This document shows positions 1 to 12,407 of a DNA stretch of 64,000 nt, one piece after another (position 1 is the stretch's first letter; every line of letters starts with the position of its first letter). Both the position numbers and the translations under genes were made by a program. The notes beneath the pieces are model-generated. The model ran no database searches, had not been told where the DNA came from, and worked only from the letters and a program-made list of their open reading frames with translations. The stretch is from Syncephalastrum monosporum B8922 (Eukaryota > Mucoromycota > Mucoromycetes > Mucorales > Syncephalastraceae): assembly GCA_000697355.1 (NCBI GenBank), contig JNEN01000843.1, positions 124,001 through 188,000 of the forward strand, given 5' to 3'.

Positions 1-329
1 TCTTGCCGCTGCCTGTCTTTGCTGCGCCCAGCACATCCCGTCTCGCCAGCGCAAGTGGGACCGCCTTGCGCTGAATCTCGGTCAGCTGGCGGTAATCGGC
101 CTTCTTGAGGCCACCCAGTGTCTTGGACGTAATCGGGAGCTCATCAAAGTTCTTGACATCGGCGTAGTTTTCCTATGGTAGAGATTAATGGCTGTGCACT
201 GCATTTGATAGGGAGAGAACGTACAGGATGGGCCGCCTTCTCTTCGATTTGCCTGAATTCCTCAGCGGTCTGCTCCTTCCGCTTCTGCTTGGAAATGGCT
301 GGCACCTTCTTCTTGATCTTGTCGACCAT
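1..329 (-). CDS. DBP4: DEAD-box RNA helicase Dbp4/DDX10, N-terminal part (cut by window edge)
   Basis: Exons 225-329 and 1-172, split by a 52-nt GT-AG intron. About 92 residues are visible: a basic leader starting MVDKIKKK, then [19 protein letters not shown] and [13 protein letters not shown], which form the Q-motif region, and the Walker A motif AAKTGSGK at the window edge. The stretch [17 protein letters not shown] followed by AAKTGSGK is typical of Dbp4 (Hca4) rather than other DEAD-box proteins. In yeast, Dbp4 is a nucleolar ATP-dependent helicase acting on U14 snoRNA in early small-subunit processing. The start is the first ATG (329); a TTG two codons upstream is not used. The gene is head-to-head with MAK21. 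The subfamily call rests on a short stretch; the DEAD-box assignment is firm. Confidence 0.88.
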
Positions 330-575
330 GGTCAAGTAAAGAGAAATAAAAAATGCAAAGTGCGCAAGTCCAAAGTTGCCTGAACAGAAATGCCCAAAGA
401 AAGTAATTGGTGTGGCTTGTCAATTTTATGCGAAAGACAAAAAAGAAGTTTGTGCCTGCACCGAAAAAGCAAGCCAGCTCAAGTCCTCCCTTCGTGTGTG
501 TGAGAGAGCGTGTGAGTGAGTGACATCCATACAACATTAACGACAACGGCGACAACAACAACAACAACAACAACA
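330..575. promoter_or_regulatory. Shared head-to-head promoter region of DBP4 and MAK21
   Basis: Only 246 bases separate the two start codons, so both genes must be driven from this interval. No TATA box is visible. The side next to MAK21 holds eight ACA repeats (552-575) running straight into its ATG. Confidence 0.6.
552..575 (+). repeat. (ACA)8 microsatellite in the MAK21 5' leader
   Basis: Eight uninterrupted ACA triplets end directly at the MAK21 start codon (576). CAA-rich leaders are unstructured and are known to favour ribosome scanning; a role here is inference. The repeat is open in frame upstream, but only a GTG, not an ATG, lies at the head of that extension. Confidence 0.85.
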
Positions 576-2933
576 ATGTCAACGCTATTTGAGCCCACGC
601 CGCAGTGGTACAACGTCGACCTGCCTGCGATCGAGATTAGCAAGAACGACAAACTCTACACGCCCGAAGAAGCTACCAAGAAGCTCAAGGAGGCCAGAGC
701 GCTTCTGGACGACGAGAATGAGAAATCAGGCATTTCCGGCCACACCTCAACGGGCGATCGCAACTTTGTCAACAAGATTCTGCAGTCGGGTACCTACTCG
801 GACAAGATCTCGGCCATGACTCTGCTTATCCAAGAATCGCCGCTGCACAGTCTCAAGTCCTTCGAATCCATGCTGTCCATGGCACGAAAGAAGAGCCGCA
901 ACGAGGCCCTGCTGGCGATCCAGAGCTTGAAGGATCTGTTTACGGGATCGGTTCTGCCCGATCGCAAGCTGATCTACTTTGCCGACCGCCCGCTCGGTGC
1001 TGCCAACGTCGAGGAGCGTCATCTCATACTGTGGGCATTTGAGGACTATCTGAAAAAGTACTACTTCCAGGTCGTCGAACAGCTCGAGGCACTCTCGCAC
1101 GACACGCTGATGCACATCCGTTACTCGAGCATTCGGTTCATGTACGATTTGTTGTCGGGTAAGCCTGAGCAGGAGCAGAACCTGCTCCGTCTGGTCGTCA
1201 ACAAGCTCGGTGACTCTGAAAACAAGGCGGCTGCCAAGGCATCGCAGCTCCTGATCGAACTGATGGTCGCCCACCCTGGCATGAAGCTCGTCGTCGTGCA
1301 AGAGATTGAGCAGCTGCTCCTGCGCCCGAGCACCTCTGAACGGTCGCAGTACTACTGCCTCATCACCCTCAACCAGACCGTCCTCACCGGCAAGAACACC
1401 GACGTCGCCAACAAGCTGATTGAGATCTACTTTTTGTTCTTCGACCGTTTCCTCAAGCTCACCGATTTCAAGGACAAGGAGCCTCAAGACACTGAGACTG
1501 ACAAGAAGGATAAAAACTCCAAGAAGAACAAGAACAAAAAGAACAAGAAACAGGTTCAGCGCGAAAAGGAGGCCCAACACCGTGAGGAGCTGCACGTCAA
1601 AATGGCCGAGGCCATCCTCATGGGTGTCAACCGCGCTTTCCACTTTGCAAAGATCAGCGACGAAGCGTAAGTCAATTTTTGCCTTGATATGTTCTGCTCG
1701 CTCACCTTATCCTTTTATTGTTGTACATGTTATTATCACAGAGCCGAGAAGCATGTCAACACACTGTACCGCATCACCCACAACGGCACCTTTAACGCGG
1801 CCATCCAGGCCATGTCGCTCTTGTTCTCCATTGCCCAGACCAAAGAGAGCGGTCTCGACCGCTTCTACCGGGCCCTCTACGAGTCCTTGCTCGACCCTCG
1901 TCTCATCACCTCCTCAAAACAAACCATGTACCTCAACCTCCTCTTTAAAGCACTCAAGGTCGATGCCAACCTCAAGCGCATCAAGGCATTTGTCAAGCGC
2001 ATTGTCCAGATCGCAAGTCAGCACATGCCCTCTTTTATCTGTGGTCTGTTCTACATTCTCAGTCAGATCATGGACATCCACAGCGGCGTCCGCACCATGC
2101 TGACCACACCCGAGGAAGATGACGAGGAGGAGCATTTCAAAGATGCTGATAGCGAGGATGAAGAAGGCGCCCAAAAGACAGACAACAACAAGGACGTGAA
2201 TGGTTACTACGATGGCAAAAAGCGCGAGCCACAGTTCGCACGCGCCGAACGCAGCTGCCTCTGGGAGCTCATCGCATTCAAATCCCACTACCACCCGTCC
2301 GTGGCTAAATATGCCCAGCTTCTGTTTGACGGCGTCAAGATTGATGACAAGCCCGACCTGCACAACCACACCTTGAACCATTTCCTCGACCGATTCGTCT
2401 ACCGCACACCCAAGAAACAGCAGACCACCCGTGGTAGCTCCATCATGCAGCCCCTCGCAAGCCGCCGCGACGGCGGTCTGGTCTCTATTCGCCAGTCGGT
2501 AACGGAAGCGCCCGTCAATTCGGTGGAGTTCTGGCGCAAGCAGGTCGACAGTGTGCCTGTCGATGAAGTCTTTTTCCACAAATACTTTACCCAGAAGCGC
2601 GCACGCGAGCAAGAGGACCCGGCAGCTAAGAAGCGACGCAAGCTCGAGGACGACGTGGATACGTTTGATGATTCCGATAACGAAGATGGACAGGAGGACG
2701 AGATCTGGAAGGCCATGATGCGATCCGTGCCGGGAGGCGTTGATGAGGACGACGAGGATGTGGAAGATGACGATGATATGGATGATGAAATGATGGCCGC
2801 TCTTATGAACAGTGATGACGAGGAAGGCGACGGTATCGACGATGCGGACGATGATGACCTTGACCTGGATGACCTTGTAGAAGCGGATCCAAGTGGTGCA
2901 TCGGACGATGATGACGACGAGGACGACGAGTAG
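576..2933 (+). CDS. MAK21: Ribosome assembly factor Mak21/Noc1 (CEBPZ, CBF/Mak21 family)
   Basis: Exons 576-1666 and 1742-2933; 760 residues. The N-terminus carries the family block DRNFVNKILQSGTYSDKIS, then MTLLIQESPLHSLKSFESML, within an all-helical HEAT-like domain. After the intron comes the CBF/Mak21 domain (LFKALKVDANLKRIKAFVKR, RAERSCLWELIAFKSHYHPS). The C-terminal third is basic then strongly acidic, a long Asp/Glu run typical of nucleolar proteins. Lys-rich stretches precede the intron (DKKDKNSKKNKNKKNKK). In yeast, Mak21 pairs with Noc2 to move early pre-60S particles in the nucleolus. The protein is shorter than yeast Mak21 (about 1,025 residues), mainly at the N-terminus. The start at 576 is the only ATG before the conserved region. 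Confidence 0.95.
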
Positions 2934-4918
2934 AGCTTTTTTCTTCCTTTCTTTCTGTTATATTTACCATTTTGCACACACCTTTTCTTGATACTACTAT
3001 CGCATGATTTTGCATGATTAAAAACGCGTATTTTTTGATTTTCATCCTTGACACCAATGTCTTTTACCTCCGCTATTTTGCAGCCTTCTAATTGATGCTG
3101 CTGTTTATGATAATCTAGGATGGTTCAAGGTAGTTAAAGGTGAGTGAAATACATGCGTATATGATTTTGATAGCTACAGCACGCGAGGTATAGCATCTGA
3201 TGCATGTATTCTCAGTCAGATCAGGGGGAGGGGAGTTCTGTGCCTTTCCAAATTGGTTCAAGCAGACCGATTATTCTCTGTTATTGTTGTGTTGCTTTGA
3301 TCCGCACACGTGTCCATTGCAGCTCTACCGTGGCTAGCATGTTTACGTGCCTTGTATAGTATCATTCGTAGATAGCTGCGAACTGCGTTACCGAGGAGCT
3401 AATGAGAACACTTCTGGAGCTGGATTTGCATCCTTCGTAATTTTCCTTTCGTCTTTATGCATCCTGACATGATGAAATCAGAGTCTATTGTGCTGGCGAA
3501 ATCCCTCGGAAGTCTATTAATGCACCGTCTATTAAGCGACATAGAATAATCACTTGGTTCTACAGCTAGATGACGGTACCATTCGTAGGGTCGTAGTTTT
3601 TCAGTCACGACTAACATTGTTCTTTTTCGTGTTATGAATCATGTAACAGAGCATCAATTTATTCGCCAGATACAAACTAGTTTTACGATGGCAAAATTTA
3701 CCACTGATTGATGGAGGCCCGTCAAAGTGGGTAACACTATATTGCACTCTTAAATTATACTATGAGATATCAACTGTCTATCATCTACGTCAGCACATTG
3801 TGTGCAGAAAAAAAGGGTACAGTGATAGTGTGCTATGGCATATCAATTTGTAAACATAAGAAATTGAAGGAATAGCACGCAACAGATTTCGATCCGGTCG
3901 GCTGTTACCAAAACAACAGTACACCCGGATCATCCTCTTCAAAATCAACATATGTTAGAAAATACAAGGACAAGAATGACGACGATAAAATGCCACAATA
4001 AGAAGACAGAATTATGAACAGGTCAAGAAAAAAAATAAGAGAGACAAAGGGAATGTATGATCATTGTGACTAAACTAAAGCAGCAAGAGACGTTGAGTGA
4101 TGCTTGGATGTAAATCAGACATAACATGCTTTAGGTATTGCTGACAACAGTGAGAGTATCACTTTAAAATGGAGCGCGTGCCTTCTTATGTGATTTGCTT
4201 AATGTCTTGTCTACAGCATGCCGTCTCGCCTAAAATTTATCTTAAATGACAGGAACAAGCAAAGACATGGAGAGCGTGCACGGGCATATCCATAGCCTTA
4301 CGACAAGGAAAAAAAAAGAAAGAAAATCTATGCGACTATTCGTAGAAAGGATGCAGCGCACGATATATTATGTCCATGACGAGAAATAAAATAAGAAAAA
4401 GAGCTAGATAGGGAAACCGTAATATAGCTTGCCCCTATAAGACCTCATCTTCCGGTCATCACGAGCCTATCGACTTTTGTGTCTATACTTCTGTTGCAAA
4501 CTCCTAGGACACACCCCTTATGCACCGACATCAGAACACCCCTTTGCTGTTCGTGATTTTCTAATTTCACTTTTTTTCTTTATCTCCATTCCTTTTCGCA
4601 TAGCACTGCACTCTTTATCTTTTGTAATATACACTTACCGACACCTATATATCAGGTTTGCAAAAAAAATAGACCCAAAGGACTGATTGAATACCCTTGA
4701 CTCATCATCATCAATCAATTGCGCAGCGCCTGAGGGACCTCGACCTTAATAATAACAATTATAGTACAGCAAAGCGTCGAGAAGCGAGCCGACACACTTG
4801 TACGAGTCATTCCTTTTTAAAACAAAGAGGCAGGCCACGACGCACCTAATTACACAACCTACGCAACACCATCTTCTTCTCGTTCTCTTTCTTTTACTTT
4901 TAATTTCACTTTTCGCCT
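2934..4918. other. Intergenic, MAK21 to chitin synthase
   Basis: Nearly 2 kb of AT-rich DNA with no family-recognisable open frame on either strand. The last 250 bases (about 4670-4918) are pyrimidine-rich and likely hold the transcription start and leader of the chitin synthase gene. No tRNA-like boxes or long repeats were seen. Confidence 0.6.
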
Positions 4919-7900
4919 ATGGACCACACCTTTTTTCATAACGACCAGCAATTCCTGCCACGCCTCTCGTTCGAGCATGCGCCGCGGAGACAGGCATCAC
5001 TGATCCGACCCGAGAGAGAGCGAGTGGATCCGTCCCACCGACAATATCACACGCGGCGGCGAGCCATGATGGATCAAGAGGAAGAGACCCGACACAGGCG
5101 GTCGGTTCTGAGGAGAGATTTGCTCGCGCGCGATGACAAGACCGAAAAAGGTGCCGTCGTGACCGAACAACGGATCCAATTCCCGGACGAAGACGAGCAG
5201 TTGGCCAAATCGAGATTCCCTGATATCTGGAAAATGTTTTGCTATGCTGTCACCTGCTGTTGCCCACCACCCGTCTTGAAATTTTGCTTTGGTAAGAGCC
5301 CGAAGGGTGGATATACCTATTACATACACATATAAACCCCCACGTCCTCCCCTTCCCTGCTCGTAAGCCTTCTCCCTTCTGCTGCGATCTACTGTATATT
5401 TTTTTTTCTCTGCCATCTTTCTTTTTTTATTTCACCCCTTGCCCTTGGCAAGTATAGACACTCCGCATATAGAACTTGGCTCTCTTTTTTTTTTTTTTTT
5501 TTTGCAAGTTCCTTTTCCTTCTGCTTCGCCCTTGGTTGCCCTCCCTGATGCTAATAATTTTATACTCATACATGCATATGTAGGCAAGAAGGACAAGGCA
5601 GCCCAGTATGCGTTCCGTGAGAAGATTGGCCTGGTGACGGTCGTCATCATTATCATGGCCATGGTGGGCTTCCTTACATTTGGATTTACACAGACGGTGT
5701 GCCCGAAACCGCCGCTCAGCTTCCGCATTGACCATATCAACGAGGGGTACGTCCTCATCCATGGGTGGGCGTATATGCTTGCGTCGTGGAACGGACACCC
5801 TGCGATTCCAGATGTGACGCAGGAGCCGACGAATCCTGTTTACCCGCCTATCGGTGCAGGCGGCCTGGATGCGTCGTTTCTATTTCAGGAGTCTCAGCAC
5901 TGCGCAAACATTCTCAAGCCCGTCTCGTCCTCGGCAGACCCCACCATCTTCTTTCCTTGCCAACTCTTTGACCCGCACCAGCCTAACGACATCCCTGCCA
6001 GCAGTAGCTATGCCAACCAGACCGCCTGTCACAAGTCGCCCCGCTCAAGAGAGTACTTTAAGCAAATGAAGGCGTACGGCGTCCCCAACGCCAAGGGCTC
6101 ATTCGACAAGGCTGGCCGCGTCTACTACGAATGGGACGACATTGTCCAGACAGCCCATTTGGCAGTCTACAATAGGTAAGCAGATCCACCATTCAATGGC
6201 AGCATGCACTGACCATGGTTGTGGACTGCAGTCAAGTGCTGAATCTGAACCTGCTGAAAGGGCTGCCAAAAGGCTTGTTTCAAGTCCCGGCGGGCGGCAT
6301 GATTGATCATCTCTTGCGCGACACCGCCGCCTTTGCAGGTCAAGATCTGACGCGCGTTATCGCCTCGCATCGTCCCACAGCGGGTCAGCCAGCCTCGTCC
6401 TGGCGCGAGGAAGCAGCCTGCCTCGCCGAGCTCATCAAAGTAGGCGAGGTTGACACTGAGAGCGTCGGCTGCCTGGCATCCAACATCGTGCTCTACACCT
6501 CTCTGATCGTCATTCTCGGCGTCATCCTCGTTAAGTTTGTCCTGGCCGTCATCTTTGGCTGGTTTCTGTCGTGGAAGCTTGGAAATTTCAAGGAAGGACA
6601 CTCTTACAAGGACCGGATGCGCCGCGACGAGGAATTGGAGAACTGGGCCCAGGACATCAACACACCAGCCGAGGCGATCAGGCCCCGCAACACGCAGGCA
6701 CGCTACTCGATTGCATCCAACTACTCCAAGGCGAACCGCAAGACAAACCTAATGCCGCGTGTGTCGCGTTTCACGCAGCCCGAGACAGGCGCAACCCATT
6801 ACAATGCCCACTTCAGCGAGCTGCAGCGACCCGGCTCAGCGATCTGGAAGCACTCGGCGAGCTCACGCTTGTTCCCCAAGGATCCGAGCCTGCTCTCGCT
6901 TCGCCGGCCGAGCGATGCAAGTCCTTCGTCGCGTCACTCGTCTGCTTCCTCGAGCTCCGGCCATTCGACCCTGAACTCCTGCCCGTTCCCCATCTCGCGC
7001 TACGCCGTCCAACAGCCCAAGCCGGATTACATGCCCTTCGGTTTTGCCCTCGCCCATACCATCTGCCTCGTCACATGTTATTCCGAGGGTGAGGAAGGCC
7101 TGCGGACCACCCTTGACTCAATCGCCACCACCGACTACCCCAACTCTCACAAGCTGATCCTTGTTATTGCGGACGGCATGATCACCGGCCATGGCAACGC
7201 GAAATCCACGCCGGATACCTGTGTTGACATGATGCGCGACTTTATCGTCCCGCCCGAGGAGGTCCAGCCGCAGTCCTATATCGCAATTGCAGACGGCACC
7301 AAACGTCACAACATGGCCAAGATCTATGCCGGTTTCTATCGTTACGACGACCGCAGCGTTGACCCTTCCCAGCAACAGCGTGTGCCGATGATCACGATCG
7401 CAAAGTGCGGCCCGCCCGAGGAATCCAGCGAGCGCAAGCCGGGTAATCGAGGCAAGCGCGACTCGCAGGTCATCCTCATGTCGTTTCTCCAGAAAGTCAT
7501 GTTTGACGAGCGCATGACGGAGCTTGAGTATGAGTTCTTTAACCAGATCTGGCGCGTCACCGGTGTCACGCCCGACAAGTACGAGATCTGCCTGATGGTC
7601 GACGCCGATACCAAGGTGTACCCAGATGCACTTTCGCGCCTGGTCAGCTGTATGGTCAATGACGACGAAGTCGCTGGTCTTTGTGGCGAGACCAAAATCG
7701 GCAACAAGAAGGACAGCTGGGTCTCCATGATTCAAGGTAAAAATAGCACACACATTCTCACTTTGAGATGCCTCGAGCTGACATAGTTGCCTATAGTTTT
7801 CGAATACTATATCTCGCATCATCAAAGCAAGGCATTCGAGTCCATTTTTGGTAATGTTACCTGTCTTCCCGGCTGTTTTTGCATGTACCGCATCAAGGCA

Positions 7901-9370
7901 CCCAAGGGGCCAAATGGTCACTGGGTTCCCATCCTTGCCAACCCAGATATCATCGAACACTACTCAGAGAATGTTGTCGATTCTTTACACAAGAAAAACT
8001 TGCTCCTCCTTGGTGAAGACCGCTACTTGTCCACCCTGATGCTCAAAACCTTCCCGCGCCGCAAGATGCTTTTTGTGCCCCAGGCTGTGTGCAAAACCGT
8101 CGTACCTGACTCGTTCATGGTCCTGCTCTCCCAGCGCCGCCGTTGGATTAATTCAACCATCCACAACCTTTTTGAACTCCTCCTCGTGTCCGACCTCTGC
8201 GGCACGTTTTGCTTTTCTATGCAGTTTGTCGTATTCATGGAGCTGGTGGGCACCCTTGCGCTGCCGGCCGCCATCACATTCACACTCTACCTCATTGTGC
8301 TTGCGCTACTCGGCCCCCCCGCCGTGATATCGCTCATCTTGCTTGCATTGATTCTCGGTCTCCCTGCCGTACTGATCGTTATGACGTCTCGCAAAGTAGT
8401 CTACGTTGGCTGGATGTTTATCTATCTCTTTTCGCTGCCTGTCTGGAACTTTGTCTTGCCCACATATGCCTACTGGCATTTCGATGACTTCACCTGGGGC
8501 GAGACACGCAAGGTCGAGGGCAGTGGAAAGGACGAGGCGCACGGCGATAAGGAGGGCGAGTTTGATAGCTCCAAGATTGTGATGAAAAAATGGTGCGAAT
8601 TTGAGCGCGAACGCAAGATACGCGCCGCGGAGGAGAAGCGCCGCCGCCGCTGGTCCGAAGAAATGAATCAATACTATCCAGCGTTCCCCGGTGCTTCGCC
8701 CTTACCTTCTTTCGACTGGCGTCTGAGCAGCACCAATTTTCAGGACTTGACCGCACGCTTTGCGGCAGGTGAGCTCGAGCATGACCCCAGACACCACCGC
8801 TCTCCAAAGAAGGGGCGTAAAGACTGGCACGATAGCTATCAAGCACCCGAGCGACCTGCACCCTCGCTTCCGCTGGACACCCACCTGCCCATGCCCACCT
8901 ACCGCGATGAAGGCGAGAAGGATGGCGACTGGCACGCGAGCGTGATGCGGTCCATCAGCAATGCATCGCGCAAGAAACAGAAGAAGGAGAGGGCTCGCAG
9001 AAAGCAAAAGAAACAACAGACAACGGAAGAAGGCGAGGCTGCCTCTGAGATTGATTCTTCACGACGACCGAGCAGCGACAACGACGGCGGCGACGATGTC
9101 GAGGAGGATGATATGTCTAGTTACAGCGAGAACGAAGATGATGAATCCGTCACGAAGAGCCACCGGTCTTCGGCGACCGTCCGGCCGAGCGAGGATGAGC
9201 AGAACAGCGTGCGCTCCACCTCCATGATAAGCTCTCCAGAGAACACCGCCCACAGCGAAAACGAATACGACGATGACTTACACAGCGTCTCCCTTCGCTC
9301 AAGTCGCGATGCGCCGCGGATGTCTATCGACACTACCGAAAGCTACCACCCACCCGGGGCAAGGCATTAA
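4919..9370 (+). CDS. CHS3: Chitin synthase, class IV (CHS3 type)
   Basis: Exons 4919-5291, 5584-6175, 6232-7736, 7797-9370; 1,347 residues. It polymerises N-acetylglucosamine from UDP-GlcNAc at the plasma membrane. Order: charged cytosolic N-terminus; first membrane span near residues 139-160 ([18 protein letters not shown]); an extracytosolic segment with a degenerate cytochrome-b5-like stretch ([14 protein letters not shown]); second span near 407-435; catalytic family-2 glycosyltransferase with [12 protein letters not shown] (about 775), [11 protein letters not shown] (about 846), [11 protein letters not shown] (about 896) and QRRRW (about 935); then a cluster of spans (about 958-1050). 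All catalytic signatures are present. A charged, low-complexity tail of about 290 residues (Arg/Lys-rich, then Asp/Glu/Ser-rich) follows the last span. Class IV is called from the b5-like region and absence of a myosin head. Confidence 0.95.
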
Positions 9371-9670
9371 ATTTTGTCACTGGCACACACTAGTCCATGT
9401 ATTCATCCACTCACTCACAACTTATTTACACGTCACGCAACACACAAACACACAAAAGAACTCCATTTCATCTAAACACTCCACTTATCACTTCACTCTA
9501 TCTATTAAACAAATGTTGAAGACTTTACTCCGGAGGAACAATAGGCGAAAAAACCATAGGGAAATTGGACTGCTACATAATGCTTATATCTTCACATTAC
9601 GCTGTGATGCGTCGGGCGGAGCTTATTAATTACATATTCGTGTGTGTGGATCACCTGTAACTTCTTTGGC
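9371..9670. other. Intergenic, chitin synthase to APC2
   Basis: 300 bases holding the chitin synthase 3' end and the APC2 leader. No clear TATA or AATAAA signal was seen. Confidence 0.5.
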
Positions 9671-12407
9671 ATGCCTTCTGCTTCTGATCGAGAAGCAATC
9701 AAGCGATTTACGCGACTGTACCGCCAATTGCCGGGTTCAGAGAAAGACGTAGGCTCACCCTCGCTCTTTATACAGCGTACTAACAGCCGGAGTCCGTCAA
9801 ACAGAATGTGCGTCCAATATTTACCTCAGCAATTGACAACTGATCGAGGGGGCATAACCCCGTATACAGGCGCCCGATCTTCAGGACATTCTACGAACCT
9901 GCGATCTACCACCACGAGCTGTGCGGTGTAAGCTCCAGTGTTTTCTTCCTGTGCTTCATGGTGGCTGACTGAACTTGTAGTACGCGATTCGCCTCTCAAG
10001 TGCTTTGAGGAGGAATCCATCCCCGAGACGCTCGTACACGACTTTTATACCGGTAAGGTTTTATCCGGCTACATATTAATAAACCTGCTTACACCATGCT
10101 CCACAAGCCATTGCAATGGAATATGCGCAGCAGCAGGTCCAATTATTGGTGGCAAACCGTAATTTTGATGATATCGAGTCATGGCCTGACACCGTCTTGA
10201 ACCTGTACAGCATCCTGAAAACCATACGTCGGCCCCTCGAGGCGCCTGCCTTTGAGTAAGAACTGCCATTTGGCAGCCTCCCATTCGATTTCCGCTTATT
10301 ATTTGACATCTCTCTAGAGATACCAAACTTACCTCGCACGCTTTGCGACACCAGCTCCAACACACGTTCAACGCTTACCTCAAACATCACCTCCCACCAG
10401 CCTTTTACGCGACTTGTGATAGCTTTTATCTAGCTCAGCAACCCTCCCTCCACACGTTCCCGCGCTATGTTGCCAACCCTTCCATCCTGCAACTCACGAT
10501 GGACGAGGACATTCCTCAGCTAGCCGACGTGTTTGATCTCCCCGACGCGTTCCTCGAGCGCTATCTCAAAAAGACCGCTTCTAATGCAGACGACGACACG
10601 GTCATGGCCGAGGTGAACACAACCATGAACGTCTTCACCGCCATGAATGCACTTCACCTGGCGCCCGACTGGGTCAACCTTTTGCAATATGCGGTACAGG
10701 CCAAGCAGGATGAGACCTGGCCAATGGAAGAGAGCGACATCGAAGATGAGATGACCCCGTCCATCCTGGATAGCCAGATCCAGTGGCTGCGAACCGACCT
10801 TTTCCCGTGGCTCGCTCATGTGTTGCATGATCCGGAGAATAAGACGGGTAAAAAAAAAAAGATACACATGTGAAAACGATAGAGTGACTTAGTACATGTT
10901 ACGAAACAGAACGTGAAAACTGGATGGACTTATTGCGCGCAAAAGTCAAGGCCGAACATCTTCTCTATGACGCGTTCTATGAATCTAGGTACCTAATGCA
11001 CTCATGACAGAAGCGAAGAAGTTTATGGATTAATTTTGTCAGGAGCAAACAAATTTTTGATATCATTACCGATTTCCCCGCCACTGAGTCTGTCGTCAAA
11101 GACCTAAAGGTAAAGTATAAGAGCAATTGATTTCTGTCGCGATGGATACTGAATCTGTTGTGCAGTATGTTACAGAAAAGCGCCAGCTAAAGCACGATCT
11201 GCAAAGTACCCTTCTCAAAGCGTGAGTAAAAAGCACAAAAAAAAAGAGACAGTTCCAATGTGATGATTTCTAAGTGGGAAAAAGACTTCACGAGCGGCTC
11301 CTCCATCAAGGCGCTTTTGCAACATCCATCCTCCAGCAGTATATCTCATGCATCCGCTGTGTTCAGATTATCGATGACTCGTACGACATGTTGCTCGCGG
11401 TCGTAGAATGCATTGAGACATATATGAGGTATCTGATCTGATTAAGATGACACATGACGGCCCTTTTTCGTGACTCCATTGCAATTAGGACTTTTCGGAG
11501 AGACACAGCTGAAGCCGTCGTCGAGATCGTGCGAGAAGCAGAAGAATACGGTATACAAGACGAGCTTGTTTATCAATTCCATGATTGGGAGCTCAATCCA
11601 AACCTTGAGGACCCCGAACGCAACATTGGCACGTATCCGTCTGTGTGCAAGTTCACCTTGTGACATCCTAACGCCTTTCTTTTCTCAGACAAGGTGGACC
11701 TCTTGAAGTTACGGGCCATTGATACTGTGGCTATGTTGATAGCTTTGTGCGACCCATTGCAAACATTTGTGGACGCGTACCAAAAAGAGCTAGGCAAATC
11801 CTTATTGTTGTGCAAGGACTATGACACGTTCCAAGAAAAGGCCAGACTCGAAATGCTCAAAAAACGATTCAGCAACGACGGCGTGATGGCTGCCTGTGAT
11901 ATCATGATAAAGGACATTGAACTCTCCAAGCGATTGGATGCAACCGTTCACGAGAACGTCAAGCATATGAATGACCAATTCAAGACGGTGGTCCTGTCCA
12001 AGCACTATTGGCCAGGCGGCGGCGCTAACGACGAAGAGGATGAATCGAAAACAGATGACAACCGAGACATGTCGTTATGGCAAGAAATCTACGATTCCAT
12101 GGGGCACTACGAGGCAGAATATCGGAAGGTCAAGGCCTCACGGAAGATACAATGGCTTCCTTCGCGCGGATCTGTCACGATCGAGCTTGAGTTTCAAACT
12201 AAAGAGCCAGAAGAACTCACAGTGGATCCTGTTACGGCCATGGTAATCTCCCTGTTCCAAGACCCTGATGAGCGGCTCACCAAGGCCGAGGTCGCTTCTG
12301 CCATTGCCATTCAAGAGCCACGTGTACTAGAGAGCCTGGAATTTTGGTGCAAACGCGATATAGTCCGGCTTAATGCCGATGGCACTTTCCAGCTCGCGTA
12401 CGAATAA
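9671..12407 (+). CDS. APC2: Anaphase-promoting complex subunit 2 (cullin-type), without C-terminal WHB domain
   Basis: Best model: exons 9671-9807, 9870-9925, 9981-10052, 10108-10255, 10318-10847, 10910-10988, 11043-11109, 11166-11221, 11285-11428, 11489-11628, 11689-12407; 715 residues. The middle and end are clear APC2: IFDIITDFPATESVVKDLK, RLLHQGAFATSILQQYIS, LLKLRAIDTVAMLI, and the cullin-homology end VDPVTAMVISLFQDPDERL. APC2 is the cullin scaffold that, with RING subunit Apc11, forms the catalytic module of the APC/C. The intron at 11629 must start with GC to keep frame. The stop falls about 90 residues before the usual end, so the WHB domain is missing. The first two exons are the least certain; from 9981 onward the model is well supported. 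Confidence 0.88.

Noticed and set aside
747..1643. 298-codon open frame on the minus strand
   Set aside because: It is antisense to the conserved MAK21 exon; the plus-strand protein has clear family motifs and this one has none.
4477..4686. 69-codon hydrophobic open frame before the chitin synthase
   Set aside because: Lies in a pyrimidine-rich 5' region, which gives Phe/Leu/Ser-rich frames by composition.
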